Assembly: GCA_014859835.1 (NCBI GenBank) | Contig: JACZKW010000109.1 | Location: forward strand, 1 to 14,600 | Source of the DNA: UBA9653 sp014859835 | GTDB lineage: Archaea; Thermoplasmatota; Thermoplasmata; UBA10834 | Length of the DNA: 14,600 nt | Direction of reading: 5' to 3' | Part shown: positions 7,082-13,700 of the stretch, piece by piece | Layout of the letters: each line of letters starts with the position of its first letter | How positions within the stretch are numbered: position 1 is the first letter of the stretch | Notes under the pieces: generated by a model | Seen by the model: the letters and a program-made list of their open reading frames with translations, nothing else | Database searches by the model: none | What the model was told of the DNA's origin: nothing | Program-made: the position numbers and the translations under genes

Positions 7082-8461
7082 TCAGAACTCCGTGAGACTC
7101 CGGCCGGACTTTCGTCGAGGAGTCTTCTTTCGCATTACTTCATCTTCGCCTTTGATTGCTATGATCTCTGCCCGGATAGCTTTGACAATACTCGAATCAG
7201 AATCCACATGTAATAGATTCGAGATATCGCCATCATCGAGTTCTGTCTCGCATGCCAACTTCACCATCAGCTCTCGATCCTTTGTCAATAATTTTGATAG
7301 ATAAGGCAAGATCGATTCACCGAACATCCTCGATGAAGTATGAAAATACGGTGCCAATTTGGAGGATATAGACTTCCTTGACGCACGAGTACCCTTCGCA
7401 CGTGACATGACTATCAAGAAACTGGGGAAACGATACTCACTCACATGCGGTCGTCGGCCAGATTTCCTCGACAGCGCAACGCCAGCGGTCATCATTGTTC
7501 TCGCGTAAGACCACATCCCATAATGTTGCAACGCCTTGGCCCTCCGGAGATAAATATTGGATCTCGATAGCGCGTCGAATGCGCGAGCCAGATCTTCGGG
7601 GTCCTTCATCTCAGACGGTATACTCTCCTCAATCCATTTCTCTAGCTCATCAGGCATCTTGTCCAGATTCAATGTCGCATCCTGAGCTTCGCGAACGGTC
7701 TTCGCACCGAACATGGCACTTAGGGCCCTGCTCAGCTCCTTCTCCTGATTTCTCTCACCGATGACATCCGTATCCTCAGCATCTAGGTGAGACCGTCCTT
7801 CGACAATCATCTGGAGATCGTTTATTGCCGCCCGGAGATCCCCACCCGCATTCGATGCAATCTTCCCGAGGGTGTCCAGTGAGACAGTGACATTCTCATT
7901 CCCCGCAATTGAACGCAGAACTACGACGATTGCACTCTGATCCAATCGTCTGAATGTAACGCTCGTTGCGAGCCTCTTGAGGGCAGACGCTCTACGAGTC
8001 AATTCGTAATAGTCGTTCACTATCAGCAATATCGGCTGGCTGGATTCACGAATCGTGTCCACGATTGCCTTTGCGCCACCATAATCCTCTCGGCCAAAGA
8101 GATTGTCCGCCTCATCCAAGATTATGAGCTTCCGACGCCCAGAATGAGAAGAAAGAAACTCTCCATCCAGAGTGAATGTCTGTGTCATCGAGCCGATTCC
8201 AGCCACCTTTTTGATGGATTCGGCGTTCCTATGATCTGAAGCATTCATCTCGACGACGTCCCATTTCAGATCATATGCCAGTGCTAGGGCGGAGCTGGTT
8301 TTTCCAATACCAGGCTCCCCTTTGAGAATCAAGGCCTTGACCTTAGGAACTCCATGAGCCCAGGATTCCGCCCATCGACGGATTGCCCTAATAGCAGACT
8401 CGTTTCCAACGACCTGCGAAAGGGATCTGGGCCGATATTTCTCAGTCCAATCTTCCCGCAT
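7082..8461 (-). CDS. rfcL: Replication factor C large subunit (clamp loader)
   Basis: 459 residues. With RFC small subunit it loads the PCNA ring at primer ends. It begins with WTEKYRPRSLSQVVGN, typical of RFC-L. Walker A is GEPGIGKTS (48-56), Walker B LIILDEAD (112-119) and the sensor-2 region GGDLRAAINDLQ (206-217). A helical collar region follows, then a basic tail. The extreme C-terminus (GRSLTEF) keeps only the L-x-x-F core of a PCNA-interacting peptide, with no Gln and no second aromatic. I chose ATG 8461, where the family homology starts; TTG 8476 would add five residues. Neither has a strong ribosome site, so a short-leader mRNA is possible. No small-subunit gene is adjacent. The next gene, TYW1, starts 3 nt after the stop. 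Confidence 0.94.
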   Translation of the reverse strand: MREDWTEKYRPRSLSQVVGNESAIRAIRRWAESWAHGVPKVKALILKGEPGIGKTSSALALAYDLKWDVVEMNASDHRNAESIKKVAGIGSMTQTFTLDGEFLSSHSGRRKLIILDEADNLFGREDYGGAKAIVDTIRESSQPILLIVNDYYELTRRASALKRLATSVTFRRLDQSAIVVVLRSIAGNENVTVSLDTLGKIASNAGGDLRAAINDLQMIVEGRSHLDAEDTDVIGERNQEKELSRALSAMFGAKTVREAQDATLNLDKMPDELEKWIEESIPSEMKDPEDLARAFDALSRSNIYLRRAKALQHYGMWSYARTMMTAGVALSRKSGRRPHVSEYRFPSFLIVMSRAKGTRASRKSISSKLAPYFHTSSRMFGESILPYLSKLLTKDRELMVKLACETELDDGDISNLLHVDSDSSIVKAIRAEIIAIKGEDEVMRKKTPRRKSGRSLTEF

Positions 8462-8543
8462 CTCGTATTGAGACAAGTTGCTTTTCCGATATAGATTATC
8501 TGCAAGCTGCGCAAAAGTGCTCCAATAAATGGGCCCAATAAAA

Positions 8544-8551
8544 GGTATTTA
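8544..8551 (-). promoter_or_regulatory. TATA-like box upstream of RFC-L
   Basis: TAAATACC on the minus strand in an AT-rich gap, 83 bp before the RFC-L ATG. A second candidate, CTATAT near 8497-8502, is nearer and would give an almost leaderless mRNA. I cannot decide between them from the sequence. Confidence 0.35.
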
Positions 8552-8610
8552 GCCCCGACATCAAAAGGATTCGTCGGAAGATGTTTGAGATAATAGATTT
8601 AATGTTTCAC

Positions 8611-9276
8611 CTATACATCCGGAGAAAGGACGAAAGAATTCGAATGATTCGATGTCACCGCCTCTGATTCTGTCCCAGACACATGATGTTCTTCGGAGCC
8701 ATCATCAGAGACATTCATGCCAGGCAGAGGGTGCTTCGAATACTGCTCTTTCCTATCGTCAATATCCATCGTAAGATAGATTGCCGTCACCTCTATGCTT
8801 GAGTGGCCGAGGTTCTGCTGGAGGGTCCTCAGATCTATGCCAGATTTCAATGAATGGACCGCGTGCGTGTGCCTCAAAACGTGTGGATGGCTCTTGTCTT
8901 TGTCAATTCCCACTTCAGCTGCATAATTCGAAACCAGACGTTCGACCTGTCTACGAGATAGTTGACCGCGCTTGTTTGACACGAATAGCGGGTCTCTCCT
9001 ATTCTTGCGGGTTCCGATATAGTCCCGAAGCATTGCCTTTGTCCAGCTGTTGATGATAGGGACCTTGCGGCCTTCCACATGTCGCTTGGCCTGTTGAATC
9101 GTGATCTCGCTTGATTCGAGGTCCACGTCACCGATTGCCAAGGCCACGAGCTCGCCGACCCTCATCCCAGTTTCGTATAGCAATTTGATGATCAATCGGT
9201 CCCTCATCCGCTTAGGAGCCTCGAGCAGTGCTTTCAGTTCATCCTGCTTGAGATACTTTCGCATGCTAGTTCCCAT
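8611..9276 (-). CDS. Xer-like tyrosine recombinase, catalytic domain only
   Basis: 221 residues from ATG 9276. A site-specific recombinase of the XerA/XerC/XerD type, expected to cut and rejoin DNA through a 3'-phosphotyrosine. The catalytic set is complete: Arg39 (ETGMRVGEL), probable Lys64 (QQAKRH), His132 and Arg135 in HVLRH, His158 (NLGHSS) and Tyr167 (TAIYLTMD), followed by a Xer-like SKHPL. The N-terminal core-binding (SAM-like) domain, about 90-100 residues in full-length XerA, is absent: the protein begins right at the catalytic fold. Instead there is an acidic, Ser-rich tail of about 40 residues. Starts at 9339 or 9264 are possible, but the TATA box at 9321-9329 excludes the former. 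It could be a chromosome-dimer resolvase, an integrase remnant or a solo recombinase; I cannot tell which. Confidence 0.85.
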   Translation of the reverse strand: MGTSMRKYLKQDELKALLEAPKRMRDRLIIKLLYETGMRVGELVALAIGDVDLESSEITIQQAKRHVEGRKVPIINSWTKAMLRDYIGTRKNRRDPLFVSNKRGQLSRRQVERLVSNYAAEVGIDKDKSHPHVLRHTHAVHSLKSGIDLRTLQQNLGHSSIEVTAIYLTMDIDDRKEQYSKHPLPGMNVSDDGSEEHHVSGTESEAVTSNHSNSFVLSPDV

Positions 9277-9320
9277 CCCTTGTTCGTTGGACGATTGTCC
9301 GACGAAGCATGGGTTTGAGC

Positions 9321-9329
9321 CTATATAAA
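9321..9329 (-). promoter_or_regulatory. TATA box of the recombinase gene
   Basis: TTTATATAG on the minus strand, 45 bp before ATG 9276. A start about 25 bp downstream leaves a leader of roughly 24 nt. The same core (TTATATAG) drives the thermosome gene in this window. Confidence 0.6.
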
Positions 9330-9445
9330 AATGTCGCATTTTAGTTCAAAAATGCCCTCAGTCGCTTGTCGCGCTCGTGGACCCCCCTAAAAGCGTCAAC
9401 AAATAGCCGATTAATTGCCGTTTTCCGCACCAAGCCCTTCTTTAG

Positions 9446-9481
9446 CACACTACCCAGACATAGATCCTAGAGGGTAGCGTG
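9446..9481. repeat. Inverted repeat upstream of the recombinase
   Basis: Arms CACACTACCC (9446-9455) and GGGTAGCGTG (9472-9481) are inverted copies with one mismatch, which is a G-U pair if the minus strand is transcribed. The spacer is 16 bp and includes TAGATCCTAG. Two more copies of TAGTGT follow at 9487-9492 and 9510-9515. Confidence 0.5.
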
Positions 9482-9570
9482 ATACATAGTGTCAAGGAAT
9501 CCCGAAAAGTAGTGTTTTAGGGTGGGGGAAATAGATGAATTTCACTGATCCGTGCATAAAATCGTTTTCA

Positions 9571-9587
9571 TGCCCCCGTTGGGGACA
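9571..9587. repeat. Short GC-rich hairpin
   Basis: CCCC (9574-9577), a three-base loop GTT, and GGGG (9581-9584), flanked by TG and CA that also pair after one mismatch. It abuts and partly overlaps the dif-like site. It is the only GC-rich element in an AT-rich neighbourhood. Confidence 0.45.
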
Positions 9588-9605
9588 ATCAATATTGTCA
9601 AAATT
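9578..9605. repeat. dif-like 28-bp site (11 + 6 + 11)
   Basis: Inner inverted arms GACAA (9584-9588) and TTGTC (9595-9599) flank a 6-bp centre TCAATA, the geometry of Xer recombination sites (two 11-bp arms round a 6-bp spacer). The outer halves of the arms are not symmetrical, which is also normal for dif. The site lies about 300 bp upstream of the recombinase start. It does not match the known bacterial or Thermococcus dif sequence, so this rests on architecture and context. Confidence 0.28.
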
Positions 9606-10317
9606 AGCCCTTGCCTTAACTATTCATTGCGTAGCATCTCCGTCCTATGATATTCGAGATGTGACATATTCTTCCGTCAGACATCGACAGACAGCGTGCT
9701 ATGCCAAGTCATGACATACGACGCATCATCGAGAATGTTTACTGTTAACAAGCCGCATGCCATGAGAAGAAGACCTGCTGTGCAAAAGGAATGGAAAAAC
9801 AATTATTGCAGTGGAATGTCTGTCCTTGCACATCTAAGATAATGTGCGTTTCATTACAGTCCATACACGTCAGATCACATTAGCCAGATGCAGTGAAATG
9901 TTGGAAAGCACTGCTCCGTCACCAACAGGTTTGATCTAGTCAATCCTCCCCACATTAACATAATCACCTAATACATTGGAATATGCGTCACCACAATAAA
10001 AGCGGGCTCGCACATCTCCCGCAATGAATAGTATCGGTCGTCACTAAATTGCCTGACACACCGTAAGAAAAGAGTACAAATCGTGCGCGAAATGACTGCA
10101 CCCGATACTGAACGAATTTTGAGCATAATCCAACATAAGAGATTATGAGAATTTGATACAAGAAACACCAAAATAATTGTTGCCCATGCAATGCGATATG
10201 TGAATAACCAGACACGGAATTATGTGATATCAATTGCAGGTATTTCATGCGGAAAGACGCGGATGAATTTAGCAAAAGAATTATCGAGTAGGCATCGATA
10301 CCCCGTCCAGGGATTGA

Positions 10318-11703
10318 ATGTCAGATCTAGTGTACTCCCAAGTCGTTGAGAAGGCCTCTAGGTACCAGGCAAAATCGCTTGAATTTCTGGGCAAAATTAT
10401 ACAATTCCCGACCGTTTCCCCTCGCGATAAAGACGGACTAAGAGCATGCGCGGAAGAGCTCGTGAAACAGTTTGAAAAATCGGGATTTGAAGCATCGATA
10501 TTTGATACAACAGGAGATCCTGTCGTCATGGCCGAAAAGAATGTCGGTGCAAAGAAGAATCTGTTATTCTACCATCATTACGATGTCCAGCCAGAGGGAT
10601 CACTGGAACTCTGGGATTCGTCGCCTTGGAAAATGGAAGTCAGAGGCGACAGGGTCTACGGTCGTGGAGCTGTGGATGACAAAGGACCGATAGCAGCAAG
10701 CCTAATGGGAATAATGCTGGCAGAAGAGATGCTCGAGCAATTGCCAGTAAATGTTAGATTTGTGATAGAAGGAGAAGAAGAAGCAGGCTCGATAAGTCTT
10801 CACGAATTCACGGAAACCAACAGAGATTTTCTCAGAGCGGAGGGATTGGTCTGGGAAGGGATTTCCTCCATGCCAAACAGCCCTGCAGAAATAATCTGTG
10901 GAGTAAAAGGAGATGCATACTTTGAGCTCAGGGCGAGTGGCCCGCCAAATTTCCCTCGTACAGACGTTCATTCGGGAGAGGCACCTTGCGTGCCAAATGC
11001 CGCGTGGAGGCTAATCTGGGCACTGAATACTCTGAAGGACAAGGACGAAAATATTCTCGTCGATGGCTTTCAAGATGAGGTCGTTCAACCATCCGATGAA
11101 GACATCGCGGTTCTTGCGGAATATGAGGGAGATTATGCGAAGAGGATAATGGATGATTATGACCTTGGAAAGACCCTGTTGGACAGGAAAGGTATCGAGC
11201 TCCTGAAACACCTATACTTCATGCCCACGCTAACAATCAGCGGATTGACCAGCGGATATCAGGGAGCGGAGGACATGACCATAGTCCCGTCATCAGCAAG
11301 CGCGAAATTGGATGTCAGACTGGTGCCGAATCTAACTCCCGAGAAAGTCCATGAGCTTCTGAAGGCACATCTGGCCAAAAAAGGATATGACGACATCGAG
11401 GTCAAGATGTCACCAGGATATTTGCCCAGTAGGAGCAGAATCAACGACCCATTCATACGGATGGTCCATGAATTATCGAAAGAGGTCGTTGCCCCGGCAC
11501 CATCTAATATCGTGCCTATGGTGGGAGGCTCTGGTCCGGCCCATTTTTTCACACCTTATGCCCCGATGTGCATGGCATATAGCTACTCAGATCTCCAACA
11601 TACGAATGGGCATGCTCCGAACGAGAACGCTTGGCTACCCAGCCTTATCCATAATGTTGCATTCATCGCAATGGTTGCAGATAGGATGTCCCAGCTCCCT
11701 TGA
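10318..11703 (+). CDS. M20 family metallopeptidase (dipeptidase/deacylase-like)
   Basis: 461 residues, the length of the PepV/carnosinase-like M20 group. A cytoplasmic di-zinc hydrolase that would cleave dipeptides or N-acyl amino acids. Visible residues: HHYDVQP with His87 and Asp89, GRGAVDDKGP with bridging Asp120, EGEEEAGS with general base Glu153 and ligand Glu154, a probable ligand Glu180 in LVWEG (Asp in human CNDP2, Glu in many family members), HSG at 218-220 in the lid/dimer domain, and final ligand His432 in NGHAPNE. No signal peptide. ATG 10318 has only a poor ribosome site (GGGA, about 4 nt away). Base composition and codon choice (more A/T in third positions) differ from the thermosome and aCPSF1 genes, which hints at later acquisition. 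Exact substrate unknown. Confidence 0.9.
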   Translation: MSDLVYSQVVEKASRYQAKSLEFLGKIIQFPTVSPRDKDGLRACAEELVKQFEKSGFEASIFDTTGDPVVMAEKNVGAKKNLLFYHHYDVQPEGSLELWDSSPWKMEVRGDRVYGRGAVDDKGPIAASLMGIMLAEEMLEQLPVNVRFVIEGEEEAGSISLHEFTETNRDFLRAEGLVWEGISSMPNSPAEIICGVKGDAYFELRASGPPNFPRTDVHSGEAPCVPNAAWRLIWALNTLKDKDENILVDGFQDEVVQPSDEDIAVLAEYEGDYAKRIMDDYDLGKTLLDRKGIELLKHLYFMPTLTISGLTSGYQGAEDMTIVPSSASAKLDVRLVPNLTPEKVHELLKAHLAKKGYDDIEVKMSPGYLPSRSRINDPFIRMVHELSKEVVAPAPSNIVPMVGGSGPAHFFTPYAPMCMAYSYSDLQHTNGHAPNENAWLPSLIHNVAFIAMVADRMSQLP

Positions 11704-11752
11704 CACATTGATGATTAATGATAGAAAGAACCATTGCGCGCAATCGAAGACC

Positions 11753-11869
11753 ATGAGGATAGGGGTTGACGAGCAACCCCAGCTTCAGAAATCGCTCGAC
11801 AAACTCTTGGAGAACCTCGATTGGTGGCTGGAGAAGCATTCAGCACACTGGTATCGATGGACTCGATGA
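11753..11869 (+). CDS. Possible small protein of 38 residues
   Basis: An ATG-initiated frame just after the M20 gene. The peptide is not random-looking: KSLDKLLENLDWWLEKHSAHW has leucines at helical spacing and four Trp within 38 residues, suggesting one amphipathic helix. No clear ribosome site precedes the ATG. An AT-rich ATTAATGATA (11713-11722) lies about 35 bp upstream and could serve a short-leader transcript. The gene would end about 70 bp before the thermosome terminator. I do not recognise a family. It might equally be a chance frame in a 280-bp gap. Confidence 0.3.
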   Translation: MRIGVDEQPQLQKSLDKLLENLDWWLEKHSAHWYRWTR

Positions 11870-11937
11870 ACCAATTTCGGAGAGAGGCACACCTTTCCCA
11901 TCATATTCTTTCCATATCGATTGAATCGCGTGGATCG

Positions 11938-11969
11938 AAAAAATGAAGTTGCGGAGGGTTGCCCCTCCG
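11938..11969 (-). terminator. Hairpin plus T-run terminator of the thermosome gene
   Basis: CGGAGGG (11952-11958), loop TTGC, and CCCTCCG (11963-11969) form a perfect 7-bp stem. Read on the minus strand, six T residues (11943-11938) follow 8 nt later. It begins 16 nt after the thermosome stop codon. On the plus strand a weaker GTGTTTTG follows, so it may also stop transcription from the peptidase side. Confidence 0.7.
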
Positions 11970-11985
11970 AGTGTTTTGTGAGAGT

Positions 11986-13632
11986 TTACATCATTCCGGG
12001 CATTCCGCCCATGCCACCCATTCCGCCGCCTGGGGGACCCCTCTCCGAAGGGCTGAGCTTCCTTGCAGCGATCACATCGTCGATCCTGAGGACCATAGAT
12101 GCCACCTCGGTTGCGGACTGAACTGCCTGCGTCTTTACCCTCAGAGGCTCGATGACGTTCGCGCGAATCATGTCAGAGACCTTGTTTTCATCGACATTGA
12201 CTCCGAAAGCCCGTCCAGCCTTCTTCGTGTGGGCGTTCTTGAGCTCTATGAGCACATTTATCGAGTCCATTCCTGCGTTCTCGGCGAGTGTCCATGGAAT
12301 CACTTCCATTGCATCCGCAAAAGCTTCGATTGCAAGCTGCTCCCTGCCACCGACAGACTGTCCATAGTCCCTGAGCTTGATCGCGATCTCGATCTCCGGA
12401 GCGCCTCCTCCAGGAACGACGATTCCATCCTCGAGCGCGACCGCGACGACCTTGAGTGCGTCGTGCAATGCCCGCTCGACCTCGTCAATGACGTGTTCGG
12501 TTCCGCCCCGGATGAGGATTGAAACCGCCTTCGGATTCTTGCAGCCAGTCACGAAGGTCATGTCAGAATCAGCGATCTTGACCTCTTCGACAGTTTCAGC
12601 GGCTCCGAGCTCTGCGGAGGTCAAATCATCAAGGTTCGTGACGATCTTTCCGCCGGTCGCCTTGGCGAGCTTCTCCATGTCAGATCTCTTGACCCTACGT
12701 ACCGCGTAAATTCCATCCTTGGCGAGGTAGTGCTGAGCCATGTCATCGATTCCCTTCTCGCAGATGATCACAGTCGCTCCAGACTTCTTGACCTTCTGGA
12801 CCATTTCCTTGATGGTGTTCTCTTCCTCGTCCAGGAACTTCTGCATCTGCATCGGGTCGCGAATCTGAATCTTTGCTTCGACCTCAGTCTTCTTGATCTC
12901 GAGGGCGGAGTCGATGAGTGCGATCTTGACGTTCTTGACGCTCTTTGGCATCCTCGGGTGCACGCGCTCCTTGTCCAGCACGATGCCCTTGATGAGCTTC
13001 GTATCGGAGACGGCGCCGCCGTGCTTCTTCTCGACCTGGATGTTGTCAATATCTGCCTCGTACTTGCCATTCGACTTCTCAGAGACGGATGAGACAGCCT
13101 CGACGGATATGTCCGCGAGCTTGTCGCGCTCTCCGCCGACGCTCTTGCCAGTCATAGCAGTCATAGCCACGAGCTTGAGTGTCTTCTTGTCGGTAGGCGA
13201 AACTTTTATACCGATGCCCTTGAGGATCTTGATCGCCTCCAGGGATGCGAGCCTGAATCCGTTGGCAATAACGGTCGGGTGCACATTCTGCTCTATGAGC
13301 GCCTCGGACTTCTTAAGAAGCTCTCCAGCGATCACGACAGCGGAAGTTGTTCCATCTCCGCACTCATTGTCCTGTGTCTTCGAAATCTCTACGACCATCT
13401 TGGCCGCGGGGTGTTCAATATCCAATTCCTTAAGGATCGTAGCGCCATCGTTTGTGATGACGATATCTCCCATGCTGTCCACAAGCATCTTGTCCATGCC
13501 CTTGGGACCTAGGGTGCTCCGTACGGCATCGGCGACTGCTCTGGCCGCCATGATGTTGTTACTCTGGGCGGTCTTGCCCTTCGTCGATTCCGTTCCTTCT
13601 CTGAGCACAATTATAGGTTGGTTTCCCATCAT
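11986..13632 (-). CDS. thsA: Thermosome subunit (group II chaperonin)
   Basis: 548 residues, full length. Forms double-ring group II chaperonin that folds cytoplasmic proteins in an ATP-driven cycle with a built-in lid. ATP-binding motifs are LGPKGMDKM (41-49), NDGATI (61-66) and GDGTTS (92-97), with GGGAPE in the C-terminal equatorial part. The C-terminus is the usual Gly-Met-rich tail (GGMGGMGGMPGMM), which projects into the cavity. Start ATG 13632 has GGAGGT 8 nt upstream; the adjacent ATG 13629 is a one-residue alternative. A strong TATA box lies 37 bp upstream and a hairpin terminator downstream, so it is monocistronic. Whether it is alpha- or beta-type cannot be told here, and the symbol is nominal. 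Codons are GC-rich and regular, as expected for a highly expressed gene. Confidence 0.96.
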   Translation of the reverse strand: MMGNQPIIVLREGTESTKGKTAQSNNIMAARAVADAVRSTLGPKGMDKMLVDSMGDIVITNDGATILKELDIEHPAAKMVVEISKTQDNECGDGTTSAVVIAGELLKKSEALIEQNVHPTVIANGFRLASLEAIKILKGIGIKVSPTDKKTLKLVAMTAMTGKSVGGERDKLADISVEAVSSVSEKSNGKYEADIDNIQVEKKHGGAVSDTKLIKGIVLDKERVHPRMPKSVKNVKIALIDSALEIKKTEVEAKIQIRDPMQMQKFLDEEENTIKEMVQKVKKSGATVIICEKGIDDMAQHYLAKDGIYAVRRVKRSDMEKLAKATGGKIVTNLDDLTSAELGAAETVEEVKIADSDMTFVTGCKNPKAVSILIRGGTEHVIDEVERALHDALKVVAVALEDGIVVPGGGAPEIEIAIKLRDYGQSVGGREQLAIEAFADAMEVIPWTLAENAGMDSINVLIELKNAHTKKAGRAFGVNVDENKVSDMIRANVIEPLRVKTQAVQSATEVASMVLRIDDVIAARKLSPSERGPPGGGMGGMGGMPGMM

Positions 13633-13668
13633 GTGATGTTACCTCCAGGTCCGATTATGATAGTGCTT

Positions 13669-13676
13669 CTATATAA
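13669..13676 (-). promoter_or_regulatory. TATA box of the thermosome gene
   Basis: TTATATAG on the minus strand, preceded by CAAGCC as a possible BRE. Initiation about 25 bp downstream gives a leader of some 15-18 nt holding the GGAGGT ribosome site. I see no clear heat-shock operator palindrome beside it. Confidence 0.7.
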
Positions 13677-13700
13677 GGCTTGCCACCCATAAACGGAGGC

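Larger units (their letters stand above)
9340..10317. other. AT-rich non-coding region between recombinase and peptidase genes
   Basis: About 980 bp with no convincing gene on either strand. It is clearly richer in A+T than the flanking core genes and dense in stop codons. It holds a cluster of ACACTA-type motifs (9446-9516), a 28-bp dif-like inverted site (9578-9605) beside a CCCC/GGGG hairpin, a GCACAT/ATGTGC hairpin (9828-9847), and an imperfect direct repeat of TGCAGTGGAATGT (9807-9819 and 9889-9901). Two minus-strand frames of 67 and 95 codons near 9968-10275 overlap each other, have no ribosome site and look random. I find no tRNA or rRNA signature. Confidence 0.55.

Noticed and set aside
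9807..9902. Replication origin with ORB elements
   Set aside because: Only a partial CAGTGGAA core is present, without the G-rich flank or an adjacent cdc6/orc gene; kept only as a remark under the intergenic region.
9930..9990. Resemblance on the minus strand to pieces of E. coli dif (GGTG, CGCATA, ATGTAT, TTATGTTAA in order)
   Set aside because: The pieces are separated by insertions, so the arm spacing of a working Xer site is lost; most likely chance in AT-rich DNA.
9968..10275. Two overlapping minus-strand frames of 67 and 95 codons
   Set aside because: They overlap in different frames, have no ribosome site, and the residue composition looks random and stop-limited.
12730..13636. Long plus-strand frames opposite the thermosome gene
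   Set aside because: They mirror the thermosome codons on the other strand (Ser/Leu-rich, no family features); a typical shadow of a GC-rich conserved gene.
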